From NCBI RefSeq assembly GCF_000717745.1, contig NZ_JOBH01000007.1, positions 62,001 to 126,000 of the forward strand: DNA of 64,000 nucleotides, read 5' to 3'. Below are positions 10,098 through 19,664 of this stretch, in pieces. How positions within the stretch are numbered: position 1 is the first letter of the stretch; each line of letters opens with the position of its first letter. This stretch comes from Streptomyces violens (lineage in GTDB: Bacteria; Actinomycetota; Actinomycetes; Streptomycetales; Streptomycetaceae). The notes under the pieces were generated by a model. The model worked only from the letters and a program-made list of their open reading frames with translations. It was not told the origin of the DNA and made no database searches. The position numbers were made by a program, and so were the translations under genes.

Positions 10098-11569
10098 CCA
10101 CCTCCGGCCCGGGCGGCGGCGCTGCCGGAGATGCCCCTGGCCCGCCGCGGGCGACTGCCGCACCGTCGGGGCCGCTCGCGCAGTTCCCCGCGCCCCTGAT
10201 CGCCGCCACCGCCTCCCCCATCCCCGCTGCGGGCGGTTGTGCCGCCGAACGCGAGGGGGTACCTCCCTGCTCCGCAGGAGCTCGGGGGAGGGCGGGCGCA
10301 GCGGCACCCCAGTCGGCGGGCAGCCGTACGTCCCACCCGCACCCCCCACCCACCGGCACCCGAATCGAGGGCCTGCTCCTAGGACTCGCCGCAGGCGACG
10401 CCGCCGGCTGGCCGGCGAGCCGGCACCGTGCAGCCCGCATGCCCGAATGGACCCGCCGCCTCACCCGTGAGCTCGACACCTTCGCCGAGCAGAACGCCAC
10501 CACCACGCTCCCCGTCCCGATCGCCCTCAACCAGCCCCCCGAACCGCTCCGCCTCGGCCCCTCCGACGACGCCGAATGGGCCGCCTTCACCGCCGGCTCC
10601 GTGCTCACCGCGGCCGGCGCGTTCCTCTCCGACCTGGGCCGGGACCGCCGGATGCGGGCCGCCCTCGACCTCGCCTGGAACGCGCTGGCCTGCGAGGTCG
10701 CGGCCGCCGCCGACCGCGCCCCGGAGGTCGAGTCGGCCGTACTGCCCCTGCGCGCCCGGATCTCCGTACGCGCCGGCCTCGGCAACCTCGCCGCCGGGCT
10801 CCGCCCGCCCGCCACCGGCCACGACAACCCGCACTTCTTCGACGACGCGGCCTGCGTACGCGCCGCCGTACTGGCCGTCGTCCACCCTGGCGACCCGGAA
10901 GCCGCCGCCGGGCTCGCCGAGTTCGACGCCCGGTACACCCAGGACGGCGACGGCGTGCACGGCGCCCGCGCGATGGCCGCCGCGGTCGCCGCCGCACTCG
11001 GCGGCGCGCCCGTCGCCGCCTGCGTCGAAGCCGCCCTCGCCCAGCTTCCCGAGGGCACCGAGATCCGCCGCAACGCCCTGCACGCCGTGCGGCTGGCCGA
11101 GGCCACCGCCGACGGCCACCCCGGCGCCGCCTTCGCCCTCGTCCCCACCCTGGAACACGAGATCGTCGACCACGTCTACAGCTACGGCATCGCCGCCGCC
11201 GAGACCGTGCCGGTCGCCCTCGCGCTGGCTCTCGCGGGCGGCGGCCGGACCGCCGAGGCGGTGCCCGCCGCCGCCTGCCTCTCCCGCGTCGCCGACTCCG
11301 CGCCCGCCCTGGCCGGCGCGCTGACCGGCGCCCTCGGGGGCGCCGCCGCGCTGCCCGCCGCCTGGCGCGACACCTGCCGCACGCTCTCCGGCTGCGCACT
11401 CCCCCGGCTGGCCGGCACCGACCTGGTCGAACTGGCCGAACAGCTCGCCGGCACCGAACTGACCACCCCTCAGACGCCGTTGACCACCCCGCAGACACCC
11501 CTGATCACTCCACAGACGCCCCTGATCACCCCGCAGACACCTCTGGCGAAAGGGCCGGCCGAGCCATGA
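10094..11569 (+). CDS. ADP-ribosylglycohydrolase family protein, paralogue 2, degenerate
   Basis: A 491-residue protein coupled to the gene before it by ATGA. The first ~90 residues are low-complexity, rich in Pro, Ala and Gly, and contain a palindromic DNA element (10253-10292). The family domain starts at RIEGLLLGLAAGDAAGWP. Metal-site motifs are weakened: SDDAE stands where TDDTE is usual, and SRVADSAPALAGALTGALGG replaces GRDADT at the C-terminal site, so one aspartate is lost. A conserved ARYTQDGDGVHGARAMAAAVAAA segment remains. The tail ends in four TPQTPL-type repeats. It may have reduced activity or act as a partner of the other paralogues; that is inference. Confidence 0.82.
   Translation: MTTSGPGGGAAGDAPGPPRATAAPSGPLAQFPAPLIAATASPIPAAGGCAAEREGVPPCSAGARGRAGAAAPQSAGSRTSHPHPPPTGTRIEGLLLGLAAGDAAGWPASRHRAARMPEWTRRLTRELDTFAEQNATTTLPVPIALNQPPEPLRLGPSDDAEWAAFTAGSVLTAAGAFLSDLGRDRRMRAALDLAWNALACEVAAAADRAPEVESAVLPLRARISVRAGLGNLAAGLRPPATGHDNPHFFDDAACVRAAVLAVVHPGDPEAAAGLAEFDARYTQDGDGVHGARAMAAAVAAALGGAPVAACVEAALAQLPEGTEIRRNALHAVRLAEATADGHPGAAFALVPTLEHEIVDHVYSYGIAAAETVPVALALALAGGGRTAEAVPAAACLSRVADSAPALAGALTGALGGAAALPAAWRDTCRTLSGCALPRLAGTDLVELAEQLAGTELTTPQTPLTTPQTPLITPQTPLITPQTPLAKGPAEP
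10253..10292. repeat. Streptomyces-type palindromic repeat inside a coding region
   Basis: Starts GAGGGGGTACCTCCC and ends AGCTCGGGGGAGGG, with an inner CTGCTCCGCAGGAGC palindrome. This form is familiar from dispersed, mostly intergenic repeats in Streptomyces genomes. Here it lies within the low-complexity N-terminus of ADP-ribosylglycohydrolase paralogue 2 and keeps the frame open. Confidence 0.55.
11462..11545 (+). repeat. four 21-bp tandem repeats at the 3' end of paralogue 2
   Basis: Four in-frame 21-base units code for TTPQTPL, TTPQTPL, ITPQTPL and ITPQTPL. They differ mostly at third codon positions, so the repeat is not brand new. It forms a Pro/Thr-rich tail just before the stop at 11569. 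Confidence 0.9.
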
Positions 11570-12747
11570 CCGACACCGCGGCACCACCCACCACCACGGC
11601 GATTCCCACTGGCCCTTCCCTCGCCGACCGAACGGCCGGCGCCCTCGCCGGGGCCGCGGTCGGCGACGCGCTCGGCGGGCCCGTCGAGGGCTGGAGCCCG
11701 GAGCAGATCCGGGAGCGGCACGGCGGCCCGGTCCGCGGCATCGTCGGCCCCTGGTACGAGGACTGGCGCACCGCCCGCCCCCTCGCGCCGTACCACAAGG
11801 GCGACGGCCACGTCACCGACGACACCCTCATGACGCACGCGCTGATCAGGGTGTACGAGCAGGTCCGCGACCACCTCGACGCGTACTCCGTGGCCGAGCA
11901 CCTGGTCCCCGACCTGATGACCCACCCCCGCTGGATCCCCGAGCTGGAGGCCGAGGCGCTGCCCCTGCAGCGCGTCTTCCTCGCCGAGAAGTGGCTCGTC
12001 ACCCGCCTCCACTACGGGCACGCCGACCCCCGCGAGGCCGGCGTCGGCAACATCGTCAACTGCGGTGCCGCGATGTACATGGCACCGGTCGGCCTGGTCA
12101 ACGCCGGTGACCCGCGCGGCGCTTACGCCGAGGCGCTGGACGTCGCGGGCGCGCACCAGTCCTCGTACGGGCGGGAGGCGGCCGGCGTCCTCGCCGCGGC
12201 GGTGGCCGCGGCCTGCACGCCCGGCGCCACGCCCGCCTCCGTGGTCGAGGCGGCCCTCGCCCTCGCCAAGGACGGCACCCGCACGGCCATCGAGGCGGTA
12301 TGCGAAGTGGCAGTGAAGTACGAGGAGTTCGAGCCCGCGTTGCCGCAACTGCGGGGCGCGGTCTCCCCGTTCGACACCGTGGGGCCCGAATACCGTCGCC
12401 CCTCCCTCGGCGCCCGGCGGCCCTCCCGGCTGCACTCCATCGAGGAACTCCCCGTCGCCCTCGGCCTGTTGCTGGTCGGCAACGGCGACTACCGCGAGAC
12501 GGTACTCGGCGCCGTCAACTACGGCCGCGACTGCGACTCCATCGCCACCATGAGCGGCGCCCTGGTCGGCGCGCTCGGCCACCCCGTGCCCACCGAGTGG
12601 ACCACGGCCGTCTCCGAAGCGAGCCGACTGGACCTCCGGGCCCCGGCTGCCGCGCTGACCACCGTGGCCCGCGAGATCCACCACCGCGATCTGGCGCGCC
12701 GCCGTACCCACGAGGCCGCTTTCGCCGCCCTCACGGAGCTCCGATGA
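11566..12747 (+). CDS. ADP-ribosylglycohydrolase family protein, paralogue 3
   Basis: A 393-residue family member started by ATG inside the stop of paralogue 2 (ATGA overlap). It has GAAVGDALGGPVEGWSPEQI near the N-terminus, HVTDDTLMTHALIRVYE around residues 83-99, and VNYGRDCDSIATMSGALVGALGH near residue 315, so the metal ligands are intact. Other segments (NIVNCGAAMYMAPVGLVNAG; HQSSYGREAAGVLAAAVAAA) resemble the subgroup seen in sugar or nucleoside catabolic loci rather than classical DraG. The spacing suggests equal expression with its neighbours. Substrate not known. Confidence 0.9.
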   Translation: MTDTAAPPTTTAIPTGPSLADRTAGALAGAAVGDALGGPVEGWSPEQIRERHGGPVRGIVGPWYEDWRTARPLAPYHKGDGHVTDDTLMTHALIRVYEQVRDHLDAYSVAEHLVPDLMTHPRWIPELEAEALPLQRVFLAEKWLVTRLHYGHADPREAGVGNIVNCGAAMYMAPVGLVNAGDPRGAYAEALDVAGAHQSSYGREAAGVLAAAVAAACTPGATPASVVEAALALAKDGTRTAIEAVCEVAVKYEEFEPALPQLRGAVSPFDTVGPEYRRPSLGARRPSRLHSIEELPVALGLLLVGNGDYRETVLGAVNYGRDCDSIATMSGALVGALGHPVPTEWTTAVSEASRLDLRAPAAALTTVAREIHHRDLARRRTHEAAFAALTELR

Positions 12748-14168
12748 CATATCCGCCGGCGCCGCTGCGAGTGACCTGGGTCCAGCCGGAGGACCTGCTC
12801 GGCCACGAGCTGCGGCAGGCCGCCGAGGACGGCCGCGACGCCACCGTGATCCGCCGCCGCTGGCACACCGCGGGCGGCGCCGACGCGCCGGAACGGGCCG
12901 GCGCCTCCACCGCTCCGGCGTCCCCCCGGCTCCGGGCCCTCGCCACCGCCCTCCTGGACGACCTGGCCGCACTGCCCTCCCCGCTGGCCGCCGACGAGCC
13001 CACGGACCTGGCGGCCATCCGGGCCGCGGCGCCCGGGCCCACGCCCGTACCCACCGTCCCCGGCCTCCTCCCCCGCCTCGAAGCCGCCTGGCTGGGCCGC
13101 GCCGCCGGCTGTCTGCTCGGCAAGCCGGTCGAGAAGCTGCCGCTGGCGGGCATCCGCGAGATCGCCCGGTCGACCGCGAACTGGCCGCTGCACACCTGGT
13201 TCACCGAGGCCGGGCTGGACCCCGCGACCGCCGCCCGGTACCCGTGGAACCGCCGCAGCCGCGCCACCTCGCTCGCCGAGAACATCGACGGCATGCCCGA
13301 GGACGACGACCTGAACCACCCCGTCCTCGGCCTGCTCCTCCTCCGGCGCCACGGCCATGCCTTCACCACCGCCGACCTCGCCCGGCTGTGGCTGGAGGAG
13401 CTCCCGGCCGGCCGGACGTTCACCGCCGAGCGCGTCGCGTACCGCAACCTCCTCGACGGCATCGAACCGCCGGACACCGCCCGCTTCCGCAACCCCTTCC
13501 GCGAGTGGATCGGCGCCCTGATCAGGGCCGACATCCACGGCTGGACGCACCCGGGCGACCCGGCCGGGGCCGCCGAGGCCGCCTGGCGCGACGCGGTACT
13601 GAGCCACACCGCCAACGGCGTGTACGGGGCGATGTTCGTCGCCGCCGCGCTGGCCGCGGCCGCGAGCGGCACGGCCGACGTGCACCAGTGCCTTGCGGCC
13701 GGGCTCGCCGTCGTCCCGCCCCGCGCCCGGCTGGCCCGGGCCGTGCGCTTCGGCATCGCGGTGGCCCGGGAGGCGCCCGACCGTACGCCGGCCGGCTTCG
13801 AGACCGTGGTGGACCGGCTGCACGCCTCGTACGGACGGCACCACTGGGTGCACGTCCTGCCCAACGCCGCCCTGCTCGCCGCCGCCCTCACCCACGCCGA
13901 CGGGGACTTCACCGGCTCGGTCTGCCGCGCCGTCTCCGGCGGCTGGGACACGGACTCCAACGGCGCGACGGCCGGCTCCCTGACCGGCCTGCTGGCCGGT
14001 TCCCCGGCAGCGCTCCCCACCCGCTGGACGGCCCCGCTGGCCAACCGCCTGGCCACCGGCATCGGCGGCCTGGACGGCATCGGCTTCGACGAGCTGGCCC
14101 GCGAGACGGCAGTCTTGGCGGTCACCGGGGAGGCACAGGCGGTGAGCCCGGTGGCGGCTCAGCAGTGA
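12744..14168 (+). CDS. ADP-ribosylglycohydrolase family protein, paralogue 4
   Basis: A 474-residue member coupled by ATGA to paralogue 3. A non-family N-terminal region of about 110 residues starts with TWVQPEDLLGHELRQAAEDG. The domain starts at LEAAWLGRAAGCLLGKPVEKLP, goes through MPEDDDLNHPVLGLLLL and ends with VSGGWDTDSNGATAGSLTGLLAG. The three metal motifs are present in the variant form of the long subgroup (EDDD instead of TDDT; WDTDSN instead of RDADTT). It is the last gene of the operon, followed at once by a terminator. Substrate is unknown. Confidence 0.9.
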   Translation: MTYPPAPLRVTWVQPEDLLGHELRQAAEDGRDATVIRRRWHTAGGADAPERAGASTAPASPRLRALATALLDDLAALPSPLAADEPTDLAAIRAAAPGPTPVPTVPGLLPRLEAAWLGRAAGCLLGKPVEKLPLAGIREIARSTANWPLHTWFTEAGLDPATAARYPWNRRSRATSLAENIDGMPEDDDLNHPVLGLLLLRRHGHAFTTADLARLWLEELPAGRTFTAERVAYRNLLDGIEPPDTARFRNPFREWIGALIRADIHGWTHPGDPAGAAEAAWRDAVLSHTANGVYGAMFVAAALAAAASGTADVHQCLAAGLAVVPPRARLARAVRFGIAVAREAPDRTPAGFETVVDRLHASYGRHHWVHVLPNAALLAAALTHADGDFTGSVCRAVSGGWDTDSNGATAGSLTGLLAGSPAALPTRWTAPLANRLATGIGGLDGIGFDELARETAVLAVTGEAQAVSPVAAQQ

Positions 14169-14180
14169 CCACGTACGACA

Positions 14181-14215
14181 GCGGGCCGTGGTCCCCAGGA
14201 GGAGCCACGGCCCGC
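14181..14215. terminator. bidirectional hairpin between paralogue 4 and lgt
   Basis: An 11-bp perfect stem (GCGGGCCGTGG at 14181-14191 with its complement at 14205-14215) and a 13-base loop in the 61-base gap of two convergent genes. No T-run follows, as is common in Streptomyces. Confidence 0.75.
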
Positions 14216-14229
14216 AGCCGACACGTGCG

Positions 14230-15180
14230 TCAGGATTTCTTCTTCCCGGCTCCGGCGGGCTTGTCCCCCGGCGCCTGCGGCTCGTCCGCAGTCTTGCCGG
14301 CCGGGGAGTCCTCGGCGTCCTCCGGGTCGGCGTCCTCCGGGTCGGTGTCCTCCGGGTCGGCCGCCGCGGGCTCCACCACAGCCTCCCGGCCAGGGGATCG
14401 CTTCGCCGAGATCACCATGTACACCAGCGCCAGGACCAGGACGATCAGCGCCGTCCACACGTTCAGCCGCAGGCCCAGGATGTGGTGCGCCTCGTCGACC
14501 CGCATGTACTCGATCCACGCCCGGCCCGCGCAGTACGAGGCGACGTACAGCGCGAACGCCCGGCCGTGGCCCAGCTCGAACCGCCGGTCCGCCCAGATGA
14601 CCAGGATCGCGACGCCGATGCACCACAGCGACTCGTACAGGAACGTGGGGTGGTACGTGCCGCCCACGCGCCCGATCGTCGGGTCGGAGGTGATCTGCAG
14701 CGCCCACGGCACGTCCGTCTTCCTGCCGTACAGCTCCTGGTTGAACCAGTTGCCCCAGCGGCCCATCGCCTGCGCCAGCGCGATGCCCGGCGCGACCGCG
14801 TCCGCGTACGCGGGAAGCGGGATGCCCCGGCGGCGGCAGCCGATCCAGGCACCCACCGCGCCCAGCGCGATCGCGCCCCAGATGCCGAGGCCGCCCTCCC
14901 AGACGTAGAACGCCTTGATCGGGTCGCCGCCCGCGCCGAAGTACGGCTCATACGTCGTGATGACGTGGTAGAGCCGCCCTCCGACCAGGCCGAACGGCAC
15001 CGCCCACACGGCGATGTCGGCGACCGTCCCGCTCCGGCCACCGCGCTGGATCCAGCGCCTGTTGCCGAGCCAGACGGCGATGAAGACGCCGATGATGATG
15101 CAGAATGCGTAGCCGCGCAGCGGGATCGGGCCGAGATGCACGACGCCGGTCGACGGGCTGGGAATGAATGCGAGGTCCAT
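14230..15180 (-). CDS. lgt: prolipoprotein diacylglyceryl transferase
   Basis: Lgt, 316 residues, inner-membrane enzyme that moves diacylglycerol from phosphatidylglycerol to the lipobox cysteine, the first step of lipoprotein maturation. Visible marks are the N-terminal LGPIPLRGYAFCIIIG, GGRLYHVITTYE, the signature AQAMGRWGNWFNQELYG with its essential Arg and Asn, and a later YHPTFLYESLW. Seven hydrophobic segments are expected. The C-terminus extends beyond the core by about 50 residues, acidic and repetitive (DPED units), as in other Streptomyces Lgt proteins. Its partner LspA is at 62819 in this window. The gene seems monocistronic. Confidence 0.97.
   Translation of the reverse strand: MDLAFIPSPSTGVVHLGPIPLRGYAFCIIIGVFIAVWLGNRRWIQRGGRSGTVADIAVWAVPFGLVGGRLYHVITTYEPYFGAGGDPIKAFYVWEGGLGIWGAIALGAVGAWIGCRRRGIPLPAYADAVAPGIALAQAMGRWGNWFNQELYGRKTDVPWALQITSDPTIGRVGGTYHPTFLYESLWCIGVAILVIWADRRFELGHGRAFALYVASYCAGRAWIEYMRVDEAHHILGLRLNVWTALIVLVLALVYMVISAKRSPGREAVVEPAAADPEDTDPEDADPEDAEDSPAGKTADEPQAPGDKPAGAGKKKS
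14317..14361 (-). repeat. three 15-bp tandem repeats in the lgt tail
   Basis: The unit GTCCTCCGGGTCGGC occurs three times (one base differs in the middle copy), with a partial copy before it. On the coding strand it gives DPED(A/T) repeats in the cytoplasmic acidic tail of Lgt. Such units can change number by slippage. Confidence 0.9.
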
Positions 15181-15297
15181 GGCAGCCCTGACGCTACCGC
15201 GCCGGGCGGGCCGGGCGGCAACCCACCCCGCAACGGCTCAGTAACGACCCCTCGGACGGCACTTCTCCGCCGTGCTTCTCTCCCTTACTTCTCCGCC

Positions 15298-16068
15298 CTA
15301 CTTCTTCTTGTTCGCGTCCAGCACCATCTGCTTCAGCTTCTGCGGGGTGATCTGCGCGCTCTGGTCCGCGAAGATGTTCTTCCCGTTGAGGATGACGCTC
15401 GGGGTGCCCTGCAGGCCGGCGTTCTGGAACGCCTCCTGCGACTTCTGCACGAAGCCGTTGTACTTCCCGTCCTGCACGCAGGAGCGGAAGTCCTGGGTCA
15501 CCAGGCCCGGGACCTTCCCCGCCAGCTGGATCAGATACTTCTTGCTCGCATAGCGGTCCTGCTGCTCGGGGGGCTGGTTGGTGAACAGCACGTCGTGGTA
15601 CTCGCGGAACTTGCCGGCGTTCTGCGCGCACAGTGCCGCATTGGCGGCGTTCAGCGATCCCTTCCCGCCCATGTTGCCGTCGATGAGCAGGGCGAGGTGG
15701 TAGTCGGTGCGGAGCTGACCGCTGTCCTCGAGCTCATGGAGGGTCGAGCGGAAGCCCGTCTCGAACTGCTTGCAGGCGGGGCAGCGGAAGTCCTCCCACA
15801 CCTGCAGCGTGGACGGGGCGCTCTTCTTGCCGACGGTGACCATCGGCTTGTCCCCGCCCGTCGCTCCCTTCGGCGCGGCGACCGGCGCGCTCTTGTCCTC
15901 GCCCGTCGACGACGCCCAGAGGGCGATGCCGGCGGCCACCGCCAGGACGACGACCACCGCCCCGGCGACCTTCGCCTGCCTGCCGCGCCGGGCGCGGGCC
16001 TTTTCCTTCTCGCGCTGTGCCTGCAGCCGCTCGCGGGCGCTGCCATCGGCTCGGGATTTCTGGCTCAC
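15298..16068 (-). CDS. membrane-anchored DsbA-like thioredoxin-fold protein
   Basis: A 256-residue protein with a basic cytoplasmic start (residues 1-33), one membrane segment at about 34-52 (VAGAVVVVLAVAAGIALWA), a short linker and an extracytoplasmic DsbA-like domain. The redox motif CPAC is at C96 and C99 within WEDFRCPACKQFE. The cis-proline loop is GTPSVILNG near the C-terminus. Two more cysteines (in AALCAQNAG and FRSCVQDG) might pair. It is expected to act as a thiol oxidase or reductase outside the membrane. Start is GTG at 16068. It lies between the trp operon terminator and lgt, and has two paralogues at 54675 and 55634. Confidence 0.92.
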   Translation of the reverse strand: MSQKSRADGSARERLQAQREKEKARARRGRQAKVAGAVVVVLAVAAGIALWASSTGEDKSAPVAAPKGATGGDKPMVTVGKKSAPSTLQVWEDFRCPACKQFETGFRSTLHELEDSGQLRTDYHLALLIDGNMGGKGSLNAANAALCAQNAGKFREYHDVLFTNQPPEQQDRYASKKYLIQLAGKVPGLVTQDFRSCVQDGKYNGFVQKSQEAFQNAGLQGTPSVILNGKNIFADQSAQITPQKLKQMVLDANKKK

Positions 16069-16075
16069 ACCCGTG

Positions 16076-16113
16076 AAAAACGAGGCGGAGGGACGCGACT
16101 GCGCCCCTCCGCC
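16076..16113 (-). terminator. intrinsic terminator of the trpCMBA transcript
   Basis: A 9-bp stem (GGCGGAGGG 16084-16092 with 16105-16113) followed on the minus strand by CTCGTTTTT. It lies about 60 bases past the trpA stop and just before the DsbA-like gene start. Confidence 0.85.
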
Positions 16114-16139
16114 CCGGTTTTCGTCCTATCGAGGGACCC

Positions 16140-16168
16140 GCCCGGCGTGAGCTTTACGCACGCCGGGC
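16140..16168 (-). terminator. second hairpin directly after trpA
   Basis: A 10-bp perfect stem (16140-16149 with 16159-16168) and a 9-base loop begin 7 bases after the trpA stop. No T-run follows. It may protect the 3' end or act as the first of two stacked terminators. Confidence 0.65.
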
Positions 16169-16175
16169 GCGGGTG

Positions 16176-16987
16176 TTACGCCCGTACGCCCTTGGCCAGC
16201 TCCCCGGCCAGCTCCCGTACGCCCGCGAGCCCGGCCTCCAGGTCGCCCTCGTGCGCCAGCAGCCGCTTCACGAACGCGGAGCCGACGATGACCCCGTCCG
16301 CGAACTGCGCGACCTCCGCCGCCTGCTCGGCGTTGGAGACGCCGAGGCCCACGCAGACCGGCAGATCGGTGGTGGCACGGGTGCGCGCGACCAGGTCCTG
16401 GGCCTCCCGGCCGACGGACTCGCGGGTGCCGGTGACGCCCATCAGCGACGCCGCGTACACGAAGCCCGTACCCGCCGCGGTGATCTTCGCGAGCCGCTCG
16501 TCCCGGCTGCTCGGCGCGACCACGAAGACCGTGGCCAGGCCGTGCTCCTCGGCGGCCTTCCGCCACACCTCGGACTCCTCGACCGGCAGGTCCGGCAGGA
16601 TGCAGCCGGCGCCGCCCGCGGCGGCCAGGTCGGCGGCGAACCGCTCCACGCCGTACGCGTCGACCGGGTTCCAGTACGTCATGCACAGCACCGGCGCGCC
16701 GGTGGCGGCGTGCGCCTCGCCGACCGTGCGGATCACGTCGACGATCTTGACTCCGCCGCGCAGCGCGATGTCGTCGGCGGTCTGGATGACCGGGCCGTCC
16801 AGCACCGGGTCGCTGTGCGGCAGCCCGACCTCGACGACGTCGCAGCCGCCCTCGATCATCGCGGTGACGGCGCGCACCCCGCCGTCCACGGTCGGGAAGC
16901 CGGCCGGGAGGTACCCGACCAGGGCCGCGCGGCCCTCGGCCTTGGCGCCGGCCAGTACAGAGCTCAGCAGCTCGACGTTGCCCGCCA

Positions 16988-16988
<1 letters not shown>
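16176..16988 (-). CDS. trpA: tryptophan synthase alpha chain
   Basis: TrpA, 270 residues, cleaves indole-3-glycerol phosphate to indole and glyceraldehyde-3-phosphate; indole is channelled to TrpB. The catalytic Glu lies in DVVEVGLPHSDPVLDGPVI and the catalytic Asp in GCILPDLPVEE. The phosphate-binding segment is VGLGVSNAEQ with the later VIVGSAFVK. Length is normal. Its ATG at 16988 overlaps the trpB stop by one base (TGATG), so translation is coupled and a 1:1 ratio is likely. Confidence 0.97.
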
Positions 16989-18292
<1,304 letters not shown>

Positions 18293-18428
18293 CCGACGTA
18301 CTCCTCGTTCGGGGCGCACGCATACGCCCCGGAAGTCTCGATATCTCGAAATACGGGCATCAAGCTACGTGCCGCGCGCCTCGGGCCCGGGTGTCACACT
18401 CCGCCGGAGCACCCGCGGGGGTGCCCGG

Positions 18429-18662
18429 TCAGGCGTGCGAGCCCGCGCGCGGCGCGGCCGTACGGCGCCATCGGCGCCCGTTGATCTGTCCCGGCTCCGA
18501 GCCGATGTGGTAGCGGACGCGTCGTCCGTGGATACGGCGCGCGGGCGCCCGGCAGCCGCGCGGCCTGCACCCGCGCCCCAGCGCCGCGTGCGGCAGGCGC
18601 GCGGCGCTCACCGTCCCCGGGCGCAGGCCCGGGGAAGGCGACTGGGTGCGGGCGGCGGTCAT
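18429..18662 (-). CDS. trpM: TrpM (TrpX), small basic protein of the trp operon
   Basis: A 77-residue, Arg-rich small protein between trpC and trpB, starting 5 bases after the trpC stop. The core GCRAPARRIHGRRVRYHIG followed by EPGQINGRRWRR resembles the trpM/trpX product described in Streptomyces coelicolor, where it modulates tryptophan synthesis and growth. No enzyme motif is seen and the N-terminal 30 residues are low-complexity. The pattern is a small RNA- or protein-binding-type peptide, but its molecular action is not known. The assignment rests on position and the recalled core motif. Confidence 0.75.
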   Translation of the reverse strand: MTAARTQSPSPGLRPGTVSAARLPHAALGRGCRPRGCRAPARRIHGRRVRYHIGSEPGQINGRRWRRTAAPRAGSHA

Positions 18663-18667
18663 GGGGG

Positions 18668-19477
18668 TCAGTCCCGTCCGTGCCGGATGGCGGGGTGCGA
18701 GCCGGCCGCGACGAGGTCGGCGACGGCCGTCTTCGGGTCCTTGCCGGTGACCAGCGACTCGCCGACGAGGACGGCGTCCGCGCCCTCGTTGGCGTACGCG
18801 ATCAGGTCGTGCGGCCCGCGGACGCCCGACTCGGCGATCTTGACGATGTGGTCCGGGATCTCGGGGGCGACCCGGCCGAAGTTGCCGCGGTCGACCTTGA
18901 GGGTCTTCAGGTCGCGGGTGTTCACGCCGATGATCTTCGCTCCGGCGGCCACCGCGCGCTCGACCTCTTCCTCGTCGTGCGCCTCGACCAGCGGGGTCAG
19001 CCCGATCGACTCGGCCCGCTCGATGAGCGAGACCAGCGCCTCCTGCTCCAGCGCGGCCACGATCAGCAGCGCCAGGTCGGCGCCGTACGCGCGGGCCTCC
19101 CAGAGCTGGTACGCGCTGACGATGAAGTCCTTGCGCAGGATCGGGATGTCGACCTTGGCCCGGACGGCCTCGAGGTCGGCCAGCGAGCCGCCGAAGCGGC
19201 GCTGCTCGGTGAGGACGGAAATGACGGCCGCGCCGCCCGCTTCGTAGTCGGCGGCGAGCCCGGCCGGGTCGGCGATGGCGGCCAGCGCGCCCTTGGACGG
19301 ACTGGAGCGCTTGACCTCGCAGATCACCCGCACGCTGTCGCCCTTGAGGGCCGCGACGCCGTCCTTGGCGGGGGCGGCCTTCTGTGCCCGCTCCTTCAGC
19401 TCGTCGAGGCTGACGCGCGCCTGTCGCTCGGCGAGGTCGGCGCGGACTCCGTCGATGATCTCGTCGAGCACACTCAC
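18668..19477 (-). CDS. trpC: indole-3-glycerol phosphate synthase
   Basis: TrpC, 269 residues, closes the indole ring from CdRP. It starts with GTG at 19477 behind a perfect AAGGAGG (9-base spacing), [19 protein letters not shown]. Catalytic residues are in [30 protein letters not shown] and AESGV. Length is normal. The 187 bases before it contain the operon promoter; I see no convincing attenuator, though an unlikely upstream ORF with two Trp codons ends in the GTGA at the start (see rejected list). It is followed by trpM, trpB and trpA. Confidence 0.97.
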   Translation of the reverse strand: MSVLDEIIDGVRADLAERQARVSLDELKERAQKAAPAKDGVAALKGDSVRVICEVKRSSPSKGALAAIADPAGLAADYEAGGAAVISVLTEQRRFGGSLADLEAVRAKVDIPILRKDFIVSAYQLWEARAYGADLALLIVAALEQEALVSLIERAESIGLTPLVEAHDEEEVERAVAAGAKIIGVNTRDLKTLKVDRGNFGRVAPEIPDHIVKIAESGVRGPHDLIAYANEGADAVLVGESLVTGKDPKTAVADLVAAGSHPAIRHGRD

Positions 19478-19664
19478 GCGAGCGGCCTCCTTCTTGAGCG
19501 GTGGAGGAAAACTGTCACCTTCGAGGACGCGGTGCGCTCCCAGCAGGCACTCCGATGGTATCCGGCCAGGAGCGGTAGCCCCGCATTCGCCTGTCGGCGG
19601 TCCCACAACATGGACACGTACCGGCCGCGCGAGCGCTCCCCCGGAGGCGCGGAAATGGCGCGGA

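Noticed and set aside
19474..19611. A 45-codon frame before trpC with two Trp codons, its TGA overlapping the trpC GTG
   Set aside because: No ribosome-binding site and third codon positions are not GC-biased. Two separated Trp codons are a weak leader-peptide signal, and no alternative hairpins were seen.
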